DNA of 21,269 bases from Trichosphaerium sp. ATCC 40318 (Eukaryota; Discosea; Flabellinia; Trichosidae): contig JALMLS010000286.1 in NCBI GenBank assembly GCA_038496445.1, positions 1-21,269 on the forward strand, read 5' to 3'. How positions within the stretch are numbered: position 1 is the stretch's first letter; every line of letters starts with the position of its first letter. Both the position numbers and the translations under genes were made by a program. This document shows positions 1-10,376 of the stretch, piece after piece. The notes beneath the pieces were generated by a model. That model was not told the origin of the DNA. It saw only the letters and a program-made list of their open reading frames with translations, and did not search any database.

Positions 1-320
1 AAAGTAGTCCTTTAAAGACACAACCCTATGCTGTTGTGGCAATGTGCTCTATGAGCATCTCTTGCCATAAAAACCATAACCAAGACACATCAGCTTCTTC
101 TCCAACAGAAAGGCTGATGTTGTCCGGCACCAGGTATTTGTGATGTTCATCAAAAAGACCTTCATTTATATATCCTCTTGAAAGAGAATAGGATGTAGAT
201 TGAATGGTTTCTTATGAAGTTCATTCTTCAAAAAACCACCTAAAAACCTCAACCACCTTTGGTCTGATGAGAAATTATTTTAAATGCAGCTATCTGCTTT
301 AAAACTCTGATGCAAAAGGT
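1..320 (+). other. 18S upstream region (external spacer / 5' ETS)
   Basis: This stretch lies directly before the 18S 5' end and has no credible protein gene. It should hold the end of the intergenic spacer and the 5' external transcribed spacer of the left unit. The matching part of the right unit is beyond the window edge, so conserved promoter elements cannot be picked out by comparison. I see no certain RNA polymerase I promoter or repeat array. Confidence 0.6.
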
Positions 321-2972
321 ACCTGGTTGAGCCTGCCAGGAGTGATAAGCTTTCTCGAAGGATTAAGCCATGCAAGCTCAGCAAAGAGGTATCCTCGGAG
401 CCGCAAACGGCTCCTTAAAACGGTCGTAACCCACCCGACAAGACTAATAATGGTCACGTCATTTTGCACACAGGAACTTGTTTCCTAAACGCACTATAAC
501 CAAAACTCGTGGCCTCCCCGCGGATAACCGGGATTAAAGGAAACCTGCGGCTAATACGTAATGCGCCTAGCGCTGCCGATGGGCCCCTCTGCTGCAAGGA
601 CCCATCGGTCGCATCCAACGCTCAGGAGCGGACGATCACCCGATCCCATCTTGGTTCGCCAAGGGAAGCAGCCTCCCTTAGGAAGCGGCGTCCGTACTCC
701 GTCGGGAAGAGCGGCGTTGGGGCATGCGATGGAGTTATGAGGAGTTCTCTCTAACTAGACATGTTTCAAAAACAATGTTAAAGCTACACACAAGTGAAAA
801 TTAGGTGAAAGAAAAATGAACATTGTTTCAAATCTGATCCTTCGCTGAATGTGTGCTTTTTCATAAAGATCATATCGATATAAAGTTGAGAGTTCTCCCC
901 CTCCACGAGTCGGAAGGGCGGCCGACCTATCAGCCAGGCGGTAGGGTAACGGCCTACCGCGGCAGTGACGGGTAACGGGGAACTAGGGTTCGGTTCCCGG
1001 AGAAGGGGCATTAGATACGGCCCCTGTACTTACGGGTAACAGCAGGCGCGTAACTTGGCCATTGATTGCAAATCGAGCCAGCGACTGAGTGTAACGAGGC
1101 CGGCATTTAAACCGGTCGTCGCAATGAGGGGCAACTGAATGTCGCCCTGAGAAACTATTGGAGGACAAGTTGGGTGCCAGCACCCGCGGTAACACCCACT
1201 CCGAAAGCTTATACTTTTGCTGTTGCTGTTAAAGCGCTCGCAGTCCAAACAACGACACAGCTGAGAGGGACAAGGTTTAGATAGGAGTTTACTCCTTGAC
1301 AAAACCCCCCGACTCTTTTTCATCGCCCGACCAGGCATAAATGGCTTCGCTCAAACGCAAGGTCAGTTTAGGCTTCGGCCGCTATGCCACCCACCAGCAT
1401 CCTGGAATTGGGCTTTAAAAAAAACAAAAACAACACTTTACCAAGTGCGACGCTCAAGTCTCATTTTTTTACTAAGTATGAACAATATCCTAAGATGCAA
1501 GTCAGAGTGAAAACTCATGTTCTTCATTAAGGGAATAAAAACATTGTGAACTACAAAAAAGTATTTTTTGAGATAAACTTGAGTTAGTCTTCACACTAAT
1601 AAAGAACACACGATTACTAGGTGCGTACGGGGTAGAGAGTGTGGTATCAGCGAGGAGTGAAATCTTTTGACCTGATCCAAACTACCCGAAGCGAAGGCGC
1701 TCTGCAAGGGCGTGGCCGGTGATCTAGAACGATGGTGGAGGGAGCGAAGCGGATTAGAGACCCGTGTAGTCTCCACAGTAAACGATGCCGACTGAATGGG
1801 CGCCGGGCAAACCAAGGCTCGGGGCCCGTTCCCACGGGAAACCGAAGTAATCGGGCCCAGGGGGGAAGTATGGTCGCAAGGCTGAAACTTAAAGGCATTG
1901 ACGGAGCAACACCACCAGGCTCTGGAGGCTGCGGCTCAATTTGACTCAACGCGCGACAACTTACCGGGATCGGACGCTCTAAGGGGACGAACAGACTGAA
2001 GGGTCTTTTCCGAGTTAGCTAACGGTGGTGCATGGTCGTTTTAGGCTCGTGGACTTATCTGTCAGGTTTATTCCGATAACGGGCGAGATCGCTACTGTCA
2101 CATTGATCCCCCGCCTCGTGCGGGACCCCTGTGCAGGACTGACGGCGAAAAGTCGTAAGAAGCGGCGGCTATAACAGATCCGGGATGCCCCCAGATATTC
2201 CGGGCCGCACGCGGCCTACACTGCTTAGTTCAACGGGTTCCTGGGCCGAACAGGCATCCGGGCAAGCCCTGAAACCGCCAGAACACTTCTTCACGACAGC
2301 GAGTTAAACCTCAGATTTAATTATCTAAATACGACTACACTTAAACGCACCTTCGGAAACTACCACCTTCAAAAAACAAGTCTGTCCTGAACCTAATATA
2401 AAGAGTTAACCCCCTCGTCGAGGCTTTTTAGGAAGTTAAATTCCTTTAATGTTAAGACGAGAAGCGCTGTTAGATGAAAACTTACATCTTTGGACTTTGT
2501 TCCTTAGTGTAAACATTGAAAGAGCTGTGGATCGTTTCAATTAACAAATAAGGTTTCTTCTTCACTTAAATGCTTTGACTTGGAAGATTATATCTTTACC
2601 AAGGCAAACTTTATTATGAAGTAAGTTTCTGCAATGTTCATAAAAAAATACATGAAAGCGCACCGTGTGGTCGATTTGGATGTTAAGTGTGCTCAATGCT
2701 GCTTCTCCGAAAAGACACATGCGTGCTTAGGGACTGGTTGCTGTAACTGTAGCCACGAACGCGGAATGCCTCGTACAGGTGTGTCATCAACGCACCTGGA
2801 ATCTGTCCCTGTTGCTTGTACACACCGCCCGTCGCATCGACCGATGTGGGTGCGAGTGAGACCAGGGGGGACGACCGGCTTGCCGGTTATCGAACCTGCT
2901 CGAACTTGCGCTCATAAAGGATGATGAAGTCGTAACAAGGTTTCAGTAGGTGAACCTGCTGAAGGATCAATA
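321..2972 (+). rRNA. 18S (small subunit) rRNA, long and divergent
   Basis: This is the structural RNA of the 40S subunit. The 5' end resembles the eukaryotic start (ACCTGGTTGAGCCTGCCAG at 321; the usual form has GATCCTGCC). Other landmarks are the 530 loop (GTGCCAGCACCCGCGGTAA, 1174-1192), the CTTAAAGGCATTGACGG core near 1890, the decoding-site sequence TTGTACACACCGCCCGTC (2817-2834), and the 3' end GTAGGTGAACCTGCTGAAGG running into GGATCA (2969). At about 2.65 kb it is much longer than the usual 1.8 kb. The excess lies in AT-rich expansions near 747-895, 1412-1605 and 2310-2660. The first is closed by a helix (GGAG..CTCTC near 740 against GAGAG..CTCC near 890), so these look like expanded variable regions, not introns. 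Both ends are estimates. Confidence 0.95.
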
Positions 2973-3226
2973 CTATTGGTATTTAACCCTTAGAAGCAAT
3001 TAAACCAACTTTTAACCAAGTTTAAAAGAAATTGGAGTATCAGTTTTGGTCTGGCAAGTCCAAGCTTACTTCGGTAAGTGAAGATATAGCCTCCTCTACT
3101 GTGGTGATATCTTGTATATCTGCCAGCTCCACAACCGCCTATTTTGGCAAACCAAAACACAGTCGTGGCACGACTATAAAGAACGTCAAGATTTTCGAAA
3201 GAAACCAAACCTTGTCGGTGAACGGT
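2973..3226 (+). other. ITS1
   Basis: Spacer between 18S and 5.8S that is removed during rRNA processing. It contains a clear hairpin (CTTAC..GTAAG with a TTCG loop near 3065-3080). It is the least conserved part between the two units: changes cluster at about 3043-3100, and a 1-nt indel follows near 3140. Its 3' limit depends on the uncertain 5.8S start. Confidence 0.7.
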
Positions 3227-3374
3227 TAGGCACCTCCCCCGAAGAAGGCCATGGATCACTATGAAACCAGCCACCGGAATCGCTCTCATCTGAAGGTGGC
3301 ATTGCCGAATGCCTCAGGCCGCGTTCTGTATTCTCACGAATCACAGGCAAAGGAGCGTGACTCAGCGACGCCAG
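3227..3374 (+). rRNA. 5.8S rRNA, divergent
   Basis: 5.8S rRNA pairs with the 28S 5' end in the large subunit. It is placed by position between 18S and 28S, by near-complete conservation between the two units, and by weak similarity to the eukaryotic consensus: GGATCACT at about 3252 (usual GGATCACTCGG) and a GC-rich 3' part ending in GCGACGCC. The middle does not show the usual GATGAAGAACGCAGC string, so the RNA is unusually divergent. Ends are approximate to perhaps 10-15 nt. Confidence 0.65.
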
Positions 3375-3573
3375 CAAAACAAACACTAAATTTATTTGGT
3401 GCTGCGTATGGTGTACACACTTAATCTTCTAAAAAAAGAAAGTGGTTGCCACAACTAATTAATAAATTGCCGGAAGTGATGTTCCTCCAGAACTCATGCC
3501 TAGCTTACTTAAGCGAAGCTTCAGAGGGAAGGTTGGTTCTATATACAGAAAGCATTAAAAACCACAACTTGCG
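3375..3573 (+). other. ITS2
   Basis: Spacer between 5.8S and 28S. It is more AT-rich than the flanking RNAs and has a stem-forming block with alternating CTTA/TAAG and CTTC/GAAG segments near 3495-3525. It is about 200 nt long and nearly identical in the right unit. Confidence 0.65.
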
Positions 3574-6189
3574 TCCTGAGTTACACTTGGCGACCTGCCT
3601 AAGTTAAGCATATCATTGGGGCAGAGGAAAGGAAACCAAAAGGGACTCCCTGAGTAGCGGCGAGCGAAAGGGGACAAGCTCAAGCCTGAATCCGAGCCTA
3701 GCATCGGAGTTGTGGGCTAAGGCGTGGTGGCTCTTCCAGACGTTGACGGGAATTACGCACGAGTCGTAGCCGTAGAGGGTGCGAGCCCCGTACGCTGTCA
3801 ACTGAGGAAATAGAGTCCCATCGTCCAGGAGTAGTATGGTTTGGCCGTGCCATACGAAGTTACCGGGAGGTTACCCGGCAAGGCTAAGTATCGGGAGGTG
3901 GCCGATAGCGCACCAGTACCGTGAGGGAAGACTGAAACAGCACTCCTCGATAGAGGGTTAAAAGACCCGAAGCCGGCAAGGGTACAAATGGCACGGAGTA
4001 CGTAGGTGCCCTGCACCTAATCTGCACATGGCAGACGCTCTTGTAGCGAGGGAAAAGCGACCGGGGCCTTGTGCCCTGGAAGATTATAATGAAACAAAAC
4101 GTCGAGGGGAAGGTAACATAGAAGTGACTAACACAAAAAAGTCATACTGGCTAATTGTGCTGTCCACACCATCCTACAAGCTGAAAAGCATAAAAACGTG
4201 GGTTTGGTTGAAAGGACATCAAAAAGCACTTTTAAACCTTTAAATGATGTTGGTTCACTGAAATTACTGGAACCTCCGAATGTACGTCTTCTTCCGAAAG
4301 GAACGAAGCTCGTCATTCATCGTCCACAACCTCAATGAGGCTCTATGCCCTTATTGGGCCATGGCCTCCGTGTATCCCGTCTTGAAACACGGATCAAGGA
4401 GTTCGCCGAGCGTGCGAGGGTGAGAGATCAAACCTCCAACCCGCACAGAAATGAAGCCAAGGATAAGCTCCTAGGCCGTCAAGTTCTTTATAAAAAAAAC
4501 AAACGTATTACATTTTACATGTTTAAGTTTGCAAAGATCGACATAAAAAACCGACTATGCTATTATCATGTTTTTATGTTACGCAAGTAATTAAAAACAC
4601 GTCATACCGAAGTAGATACACTTTGCCATCTCCGGCGTTGTTCTCTTGGCAGGCGATAGTACGTTGGGCGATACCCGAAAGGTAGCGATCTATACCCGAA
4701 AAGGGGGAAGGCGGGAGAAATCCCGCTGGACGCCCGTAGCGTTGCTGACGTGCAAATCGCTCGCCGGACATTGGGTATAGGGGCGAGAGACCAAACGAGC
4801 TGCCAACGTAGCTGGTACCGTTCGAAGTATCCCTAAGGATAGAGGGGGTCCGTGACGCCGGTCTCGTCTCGTAGAGCCACTGGAAAGAGGTATCGGAGGC
4901 CAAAGTTGCCATCGACCTATTATCAAACACATAAGAGGCGACCGACCACAGGCCGAATGGCTGTGGTCACCGAGACGGTGGACCCCTATTGGGCCGGTCT
5001 TGATAAGCAGGACTGACGAGACGGTTTTAAACGCGAGCAGCAGCAAAGGCGCCCGAATAGGCAGTAACCAAGACAACGAAGGCGGTGTTCCAGTTTAGAC
5101 AGCTGGAAGGTGGACATGGAAGTCGTCATCCTCTAAGGAGTGAGTAACTTCTCACCAGCCGAATTGGGACGCGCCGAAAATGGATGGCGCTAAACTGCCT
5201 TAGCCGCCGCTGCGCGATCGCCCCGGCTCGGCCCAGGGTGCGGTAGGACGGCGTGCTGGTGGCGTAGAAGGGGGGCGGTGGCGTCCACCCGGAGCCACCA
5301 GCAGTGATGATCTTGGTGGTAGTAGCAATTGGAGCCTGGTGAAACAGTGTTTATCACAGCCAGGTCGCCCAAGTGGGGAAGGGTTTCGCGGTGATGGCAT
5401 TCAGCTGCGAGTTAGCCGGTCCTAAGCCAGCTCCTAATAGAGTATACTGTTTGATGCTGGCAGACGACACTAAGTTTTGATAGACTTTCACAAGTCTTGA
5501 AATTGGTGGAAGTCTGCGATGCTTTCAACTCGGCGAAAGGCAACCTGGTGAGTAATCCAGGGCATGGGTAAGGAGGATGCATTTGCTTTAGAAGTGGCAA
5601 CACTGAGAGAGAGAGCGCACGCGAGCAACCACACTTCTGCGGGGCCTTCTCCCGCGCCTAAGCTATTCGAGGGAAACTCCCCGGAGCCACGTAAAGCGGC
5701 GAAGGGAAAGAGTCGAGGGTAGCTAATGGGAAAGCACTTTTGCTTTCTAGGGGTGTTGGTGAGCTCGTTCTCACGAGGCTGCTCCTCTCCGAAGCCGACA
5801 TTTTCGGATGTTCAGTGTCCTCCAGGCTCATACCGTACCGAAAACCGCATCAGGTCCCCTAGGTTAGTCACCTCTGGCGCTGCACGGTGTAAACGGCGTA
5901 AGGGAAGTCGGCATACGCGGCCCGTAACTTCGGGAAAAGGGCTGGCTCTGCTGACCGGGACCCGGGACGACGTGCGTCTGCGCTACTTCAGTGTAGCCCC
6001 TTCGGGAATGGCGCACAGTCCCTGCAAAGAGGTCCACAAGCGGATCATGGCGGAACTCTCAGAAGCTTAGAGAACCCAACTGTTTACTTAAAACTTAGCC
6101 CTTTGATACCTCCTCTGAGGTCTGACAAAGGGTGACTCCTGCCCAGTGCTTTGAAAGTTGCGGTGCTTAATTTCACCCAAGCACGGGTT

Positions 6190-6239
<50 letters not shown>

Positions 6240-6956
6240 GTAACTAATGACGCGCATGAATGGATGAATGAGGTTCTCGCTGTCCCTACGCCGACCGTGG
6301 CGAAACCACAGAGTCGCGAACGGGCGACTTTTCTACCAGCGGGGAAAGAAGACCCTGTTGAGTTTGACTCTCACCACGCTTAGGGGCTTGGCACTGGAGG
6401 TATAGGGTAGGAAGTAGTTTTTTACGAAAGGTGTAACACTTCTACTCCGGAGGTCGGGCCCCAGACGCATTCAAAACGGGCGAAAGCGCCTGCCTCTTCG
6501 GAGGACGTGGCGCTGCTCGAACCATACAAGTCGGTTCTTAGGATGAGGCGGGCCCAATCGAAAGTGCGGATTACCTTCCAATTTCGGAACTTTGACAAGC
6601 ATTAAGGCGGACAGCGCGTGGCCGGGAGTTTGGCTGGGGCGGCACATCCGCTATAGGGTAACACGGATGACCTAAGGGGAGCTCAGTGGGGACAGAAACC
6701 CCACGTAGAGGCCAAGGCTAAAAGCCCCCTTGAGCAAGAGTGGAGCCATCGCTCTTGCACCCTAACGGGAGGCCTAGAGATCCCTCGTGACTAGTCATGT
6801 AACCTGACACTGGGGTGACAGAAAAATTACCATAGGGATAACTGGCTTGTGGTCGCCAAGCGCTCAGAGCGACGCGACTTTTTGATTCTTCGATGTCGGC
6901 TCTTCCTATCCAGGTGTAGCAGAATGCTCCAAGGGTTGGATTGTTCACCCACTTAC

Positions 6957-7000
<44 letters not shown>

Positions 7001-7403
7001 TTACCCTACTGGTGGGCCTATTTTATTAACATGCGCGTCGTCGGTAGCGATGCCTCAGTACGAGAGGAACGGGCATCGGTGGCCTCTAGTGTCCGCGGAC
7101 GTCCGAGAGGGCGGTTCGCGAAGCCACGCCATTGGGAGTACGGCTGAAGGCCTCTAAAGTCGGAAACCCAGCCGCCAAGAGCCGCGCGGCGACATTGTCG
7201 TTGCTGCGCCTCCTCGAACGAAAGGCTTCGGCCCGCAAAGGTTCTACACTATGGCACAAGTAGCACGTCTTAGCAAACGCCCGCAGGGGCCCCGTAAACC
7301 ACGGGAACTCGAACAGGGTCTTAGGGCATTTACTGTTGTAAGCTAGGGAGTCGCTCAAGCCTTCGGGTGCGACGACCTGCTGAGGCAGAGGCCCGACTAA
7401 ATT
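3574..7403 (+). rRNA. 28S (large subunit) rRNA
   Basis: This is the structural and catalytic RNA of the 60S subunit. The 5' end has the AAGTTAAGCATATCA block at 3601 and GAGTAGCGGCGAGCGAAAGG near 3652. Later landmarks are CTCTCTTAAGGTAGC (6210-6224), the peptidyl-transferase region around 6945-7010 (GTTCACCCACTTACGGGGAA and GAGACAGGTTGG), and the sarcin-ricin loop AGTACGAGAGGAAC (7057-7070). The 3' end is set near CTGCTGAGG...CGACTAAATT by analogy with known 25S/28S ends. The length of about 3.8 kb is normal for a eukaryote. There is an AT-rich expansion at about 4485-4620 and no insertion at the classical homing-intron sites. Open frames on either strand here are rRNA shadows. Confidence 0.96.
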
Positions 7404-7490
7404 GTATTCTGATATCTTCAATGTATTCATTCTTGTCCCTTTTCATCTTCGTGCCCCTCCGTGTGTTGACATGTGATTTTTTATCTACAC
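7404..7490 (+). other. 28S 3' flank shared by both units (3' ETS)
   Basis: These 87 bases follow the 28S end and are repeated, inverted, at 15543-15630. Similarity stops sharply after TTTTTTATCTACAC. The block is pyrimidine-rich on the sense strand and probably contains 3' processing or termination signals for RNA polymerase I. No known terminator motif was recognised. Confidence 0.6.
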
Positions 7491-7682
7491 AAAAGAAAAC
7501 AATAGCTAACCATGTCATATATTTTTTGACAATACCACCTGCTATTGTAGCATCCTGTAGATAACAACCATTAGTAATACTACAACCACACAAAATACAA
7601 CATACCTCTTTGAATTTATTCCAAAACTGCTTTTCCTCCAAACAAGTTGTTAAATCCTTACTAAACTGGATACACCAAGCAT
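7491..7682. other. Unique spacer between rDNA arm and transposon end
   Basis: This stretch has no counterpart beside the right unit. On the minus strand it has an open reading frame and an intron-like segment (7555-7605, 51 nt: GTATGT donor, TACTAAT branch-like motif at 7570-7576, CTACAG end). It could be a remnant of a spliced gene interrupted by the transposon, but no product is recognised. Confidence 0.35.
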
Positions 7683-7686
7683 ATAT

Positions 7687-7731
7687 CCTGTGAAGGGACA
7701 CGCTTTTTCTGGTGGAGGGACACGCACTTAA
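7687..7731 (+). repeat. Left terminal inverted repeat of the piggyBac-like element
   Basis: Starts CCTGTGAAGGGACACGC and ends GGAGGGACACGCACTTAA. It is an imperfect inverted match to 11202-11244, with one C/T change in the first three bases and small changes in the T-rich middle. ATAT precedes it. Confidence 0.75.
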
Positions 7732-8339
7732 TGACACCATATTTTCACGTCTATATACTTAAACATGCTATAAAGTTAGCCACATATCTACCGTCTATAC
7801 TTCTCTATATATGCGTATTGAGGGTTAATCAAAATGATTGGGGTGCTCGCTAGAGCTTTTTTTTGCAAAGTTAAAATTTTCGATGAGTCAACTTCAAGTG
7901 TATGTTGTGGGCCATCTGAATAATGTTTTTTTTTTGGTGTACCATATACACTTTATAAGACCATGTTTGATGTGTTTAAAAGGTCTTCAGTTAAAAAATA
8001 TATAGAGGGTCACTTGGGAACAAGGTTTCAAATAGGTGGAAAAGCACTTTTTTGACACGTTTTTCACCACTTGTACTAATATGTAATTAAATGATAGACG
8101 TCTAGGTTTGTTATCATTTATCACTGCTATAACATACATGATGGGTAGCAGAAAAAATACTTGTGCAAAGCAGGAATAGTACTGTAAAAATCATGTTTTG
8201 GCATGTTTTTTTTCTTCTCTGTGACACCACCAAATTTAACAAAAGTGCTTGACTAAATGGTGAGTGTATAAAATAAACATTTAAATACCAAAAAAGTTTA
8301 TTAAAGCTCAAAAATACATGTTTTTGGAGCATCACATCA
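7732..8339. other. AT-rich non-coding 3' part of the piggyBac-like element
   Basis: No gene was found. It follows the transposase stop codon and probably includes its 3' untranslated region. A small 9-bp inverted repeat, TAAATGATA / TATCATTTA, lies near 8090-8120. Open frames here are short and of biased composition. Confidence 0.5.
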
Positions 8340-8448
8340 TTAAAGCTGTATTATCAATCTTTTTACAAAAACAGGTAAATCTACTTTTTTTCCATTAAGC
8401 TCTTGAAAAGCTACCCAAGCATTAATAAGAGTGGTTTTCAATAGAGCC

Positions 8449-8467
8449 CATATGTAATAGCTTTTCC
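8449..8467 (+). repeat. Target-site duplication, copy 1
   Basis: CATATGTAATAGCTTTTCC, identical to 9303-9321. It is transposase coding sequence (residues WKSYYI region, minus strand) duplicated on retroposon insertion, and lies next to the A tail. Confidence 0.9.
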
Positions 8468-9302
8468 TTTTTTTTTTTTAGAACAAGAGGCAGCGCGCTA
8501 GCGCCTACTTTATTACATATAGGGGGGTTTACATGGAAGACGACTTACAGATTGACATGCGTGTACAGAAAGTTACAGGAGGACATCATGTCATGGAACA
8601 GAACCAATCGTACAGATGAGAATAAAACTTGTTGTCCGGCATATGCGTATGTTCTATTAATGGTCAGCAATTTGATTATGGTTCTGAGGTTAACGGTTTT
8701 CATGGACAATTTGTTGCTATCCGTTTAATTACTGTATTGCTCAAGTGCATATAGAAATGGTCCAGTCTCAGCTAAAAAAGAAATGTTCCTCATAGCAAAG
8801 CTATCTACACTTGTGGAAACATATTCATTGCGCACGTGATTATACGAAAAGGAAGTACCAAAAAAAAAAAAAAAAATTATTTCAAAAATCTGACCTTGCT
8901 ATCTTCATTGACATCTAGTTTCATTACCTGCTAATAATGTTTGAGTTACAAGCATGTTCAATGGCCATAGACGTAGAAATAGTGAGGTGTTCCTTTAGGA
9001 AGTTAGTTTGTTGCTAAAAAGCGGTGAGAAAGGTAAAATCGAGTTAGTGTAGTTGATTTTAGCGTGTAAAAGCAGAATAGAGAATTAAATCAGATTACCA
9101 ACGAAATACAAAAGAAAGGCCAGCGGTGTGACTAAAAGTACTTTAGCATGTCAAACAGAGCTATAACATTAAACTGTGCGCAGTAGTGCTTTGGTCCCGT
9201 CATGGGCGTAAAGGGCTCTGGAGAGTGTAGAGATAACCTAAAGGTGTAAAATAAAAGATATGCTGAAGAGAAGCTGCATTCACCGGGCAGTTAAGCCGGC
9301 CT
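8468..9302 (-). mobile_element. Retroposed polyadenylated sequence (835 bp) nested in the transposase
   Basis: Read on the minus strand it begins AGGCCGGCTTAACTG and ends in 12 A (8479-8468). A perfect 19 bp direct repeat flanks it. An AATAAA signal lies 29 nt before the A tail. These are hallmarks of target-primed reverse transcription of a polyadenylated RNA. No convincing protein is encoded, so the source may be a non-coding RNA, an mRNA untranslated region, a SINE or a LINE end. An internal run of about 17 T interrupts it (8859-8875 as A on the + strand). It may be a truncated copy. Confidence 0.85.
8509..8514 (-). promoter_or_regulatory. Polyadenylation signal AATAAA of the retroposed RNA
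   Basis: AATAAA on the minus strand, 29 nt upstream of the 12-A tail. This is the usual spacing for polymerase II transcript cleavage, so the copied RNA was probably a polyadenylated transcript. Confidence 0.7.
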
Positions 9303-9321
9303 CATATGTAATAGCTTTTCC
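9303..9321 (+). repeat. Target-site duplication, copy 2
   Basis: CATATGTAATAGCTTTTCC, identical to 8449-8467. It lies at the 5' end of the retroposon; its last base forms part of the TGA stop that now ends the transposase frame. Confidence 0.9.
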
Positions 9322-9883
9322 ATGATCGTTCAGCATGATTATATGTGATTTTGTACCACAATGAGTCGAAATCATCCACAGCAGCAAATTGTTCTTTGTA
9401 AGTGGTAATGAATGGTGGAATTCTGGCTTTCTTAACATTTTGAGTGGGCTTTAAAAACTTAGCAGCATCTCGAAGATCTTTTTCTTTTTGGTTTTGTGGT
9501 TCATGACTATGAGTACGCTTCATGATTCGTTCAATTAGCTTTTGTTTTTTACCTCCAAGTTTTATTCCATACTGTCTGCATAAATCTCTTAATTGTGACA
9601 CTTTCAACTCTCTAAGATCTTCTTCAGAGTGTTGTGGTAGTTCAATATCAGGGATTGATATTGAATGAATGACAGAAGAAGCTGATAAGTTATGTCCCGT
9701 TATTTGTTGGATAATATGTCTTTTTCCCCCTTCTGGTGAAATAGACATTTGCATTGCAATTGCTTTTAAATCACGTACATCAAACTCTTCAAAAAGAGTT
9801 GCTGCTTTTCTGCTAATAACAGCTGTTTTGGATGCTTTAACAGGAGTCTTTGAGTTTGAAAATCCAGTAGACAACACACACAC

Positions 9884-9921
9884 CTACAAAACGTCAACAG
9901 TAGACAGCGCAATATACATAC
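9884..9921 (-). other. Proposed transposase intron 5 (38 nt)
   Basis: Starts GTATGTATATT and ends GTTTTGTAG, with CTGTTGAC as a possible branch site. Splicing joins NDNDQ to VCVLST, the expected V-x-x-L-S-S/T strand of piggyBac. Phase 0. Confidence 0.75.
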
Positions 9922-10376
9922 TTGGTCATTATCATTGTAAAAGCCAGCCAACATATTTGTTTTAATATTTTTAAAAACACGCCAATCTCCATGCCCAGAA
10001 CCCCGTTTAATAAAACTCCAAAAATTTTTGGGCCTAAACTTGCTGCATGCAAGTGTACATGTAATGTTGAGCATATTCAAATTAGCTGCTAAGTCAAACT
10101 GTCCAAAAGCAGAATCTCCTATAATATGAGGTTCAAACCCATGGTTAGCCTCTTTCCATCTTAGTGAAAAGCGTTGAACCACAGCAATAGGAGCAGGTTG
10201 AGGAGTTTTAATGTATGGTTCCACATCAATGACATATGGCAAGTCAGTATGTTTTCCACGAACAACAAACAAATAGTTCACCAAACCATCTGTGTGAGGT
10301 TTTTGGGGCAGATGCAGTTTGACAAAACAGCTACCATCAAAAGCATAGAGGGCTTCATCCACCACAACAAAAGTAC

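Larger units (their letters stand above)
1760..7490 (+). repeat. Left arm of the large rDNA inverted repeat
   Basis: This arm pairs with 15543-21269 read on the minus strand. It covers most of 18S, both ITSs, 5.8S, 28S and 87 bp of 3' flank. Differences are scattered small indels and substitutions, most dense in ITS1 and in AT-rich expansions. The left limit is imposed by the right window edge; the true repeat continues leftward. Confidence 0.95.

Noticed and set aside
747-895. AT-rich 18S segments (also 1412-1605 and 2310-2660) as introns
   Set aside because: They lie in variable regions, the first is closed by a helix, and none shows group I core elements or a natural splice boundary; they fit expansion segments.
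6210-6224. Possible homing endonuclease or group I intron site CTCTCTTAAGGTAGC in 28S
   Set aside because: The conserved target is uninterrupted in both copies; no intron is present.
321-7403. Many open reading frames of 60-136 codons on both strands within 18S, 5.8S and 28S
   Set aside because: They recur as mirror images in both rDNA units, overlap conserved rRNA motifs and resemble no protein family; they are rRNA shadows.
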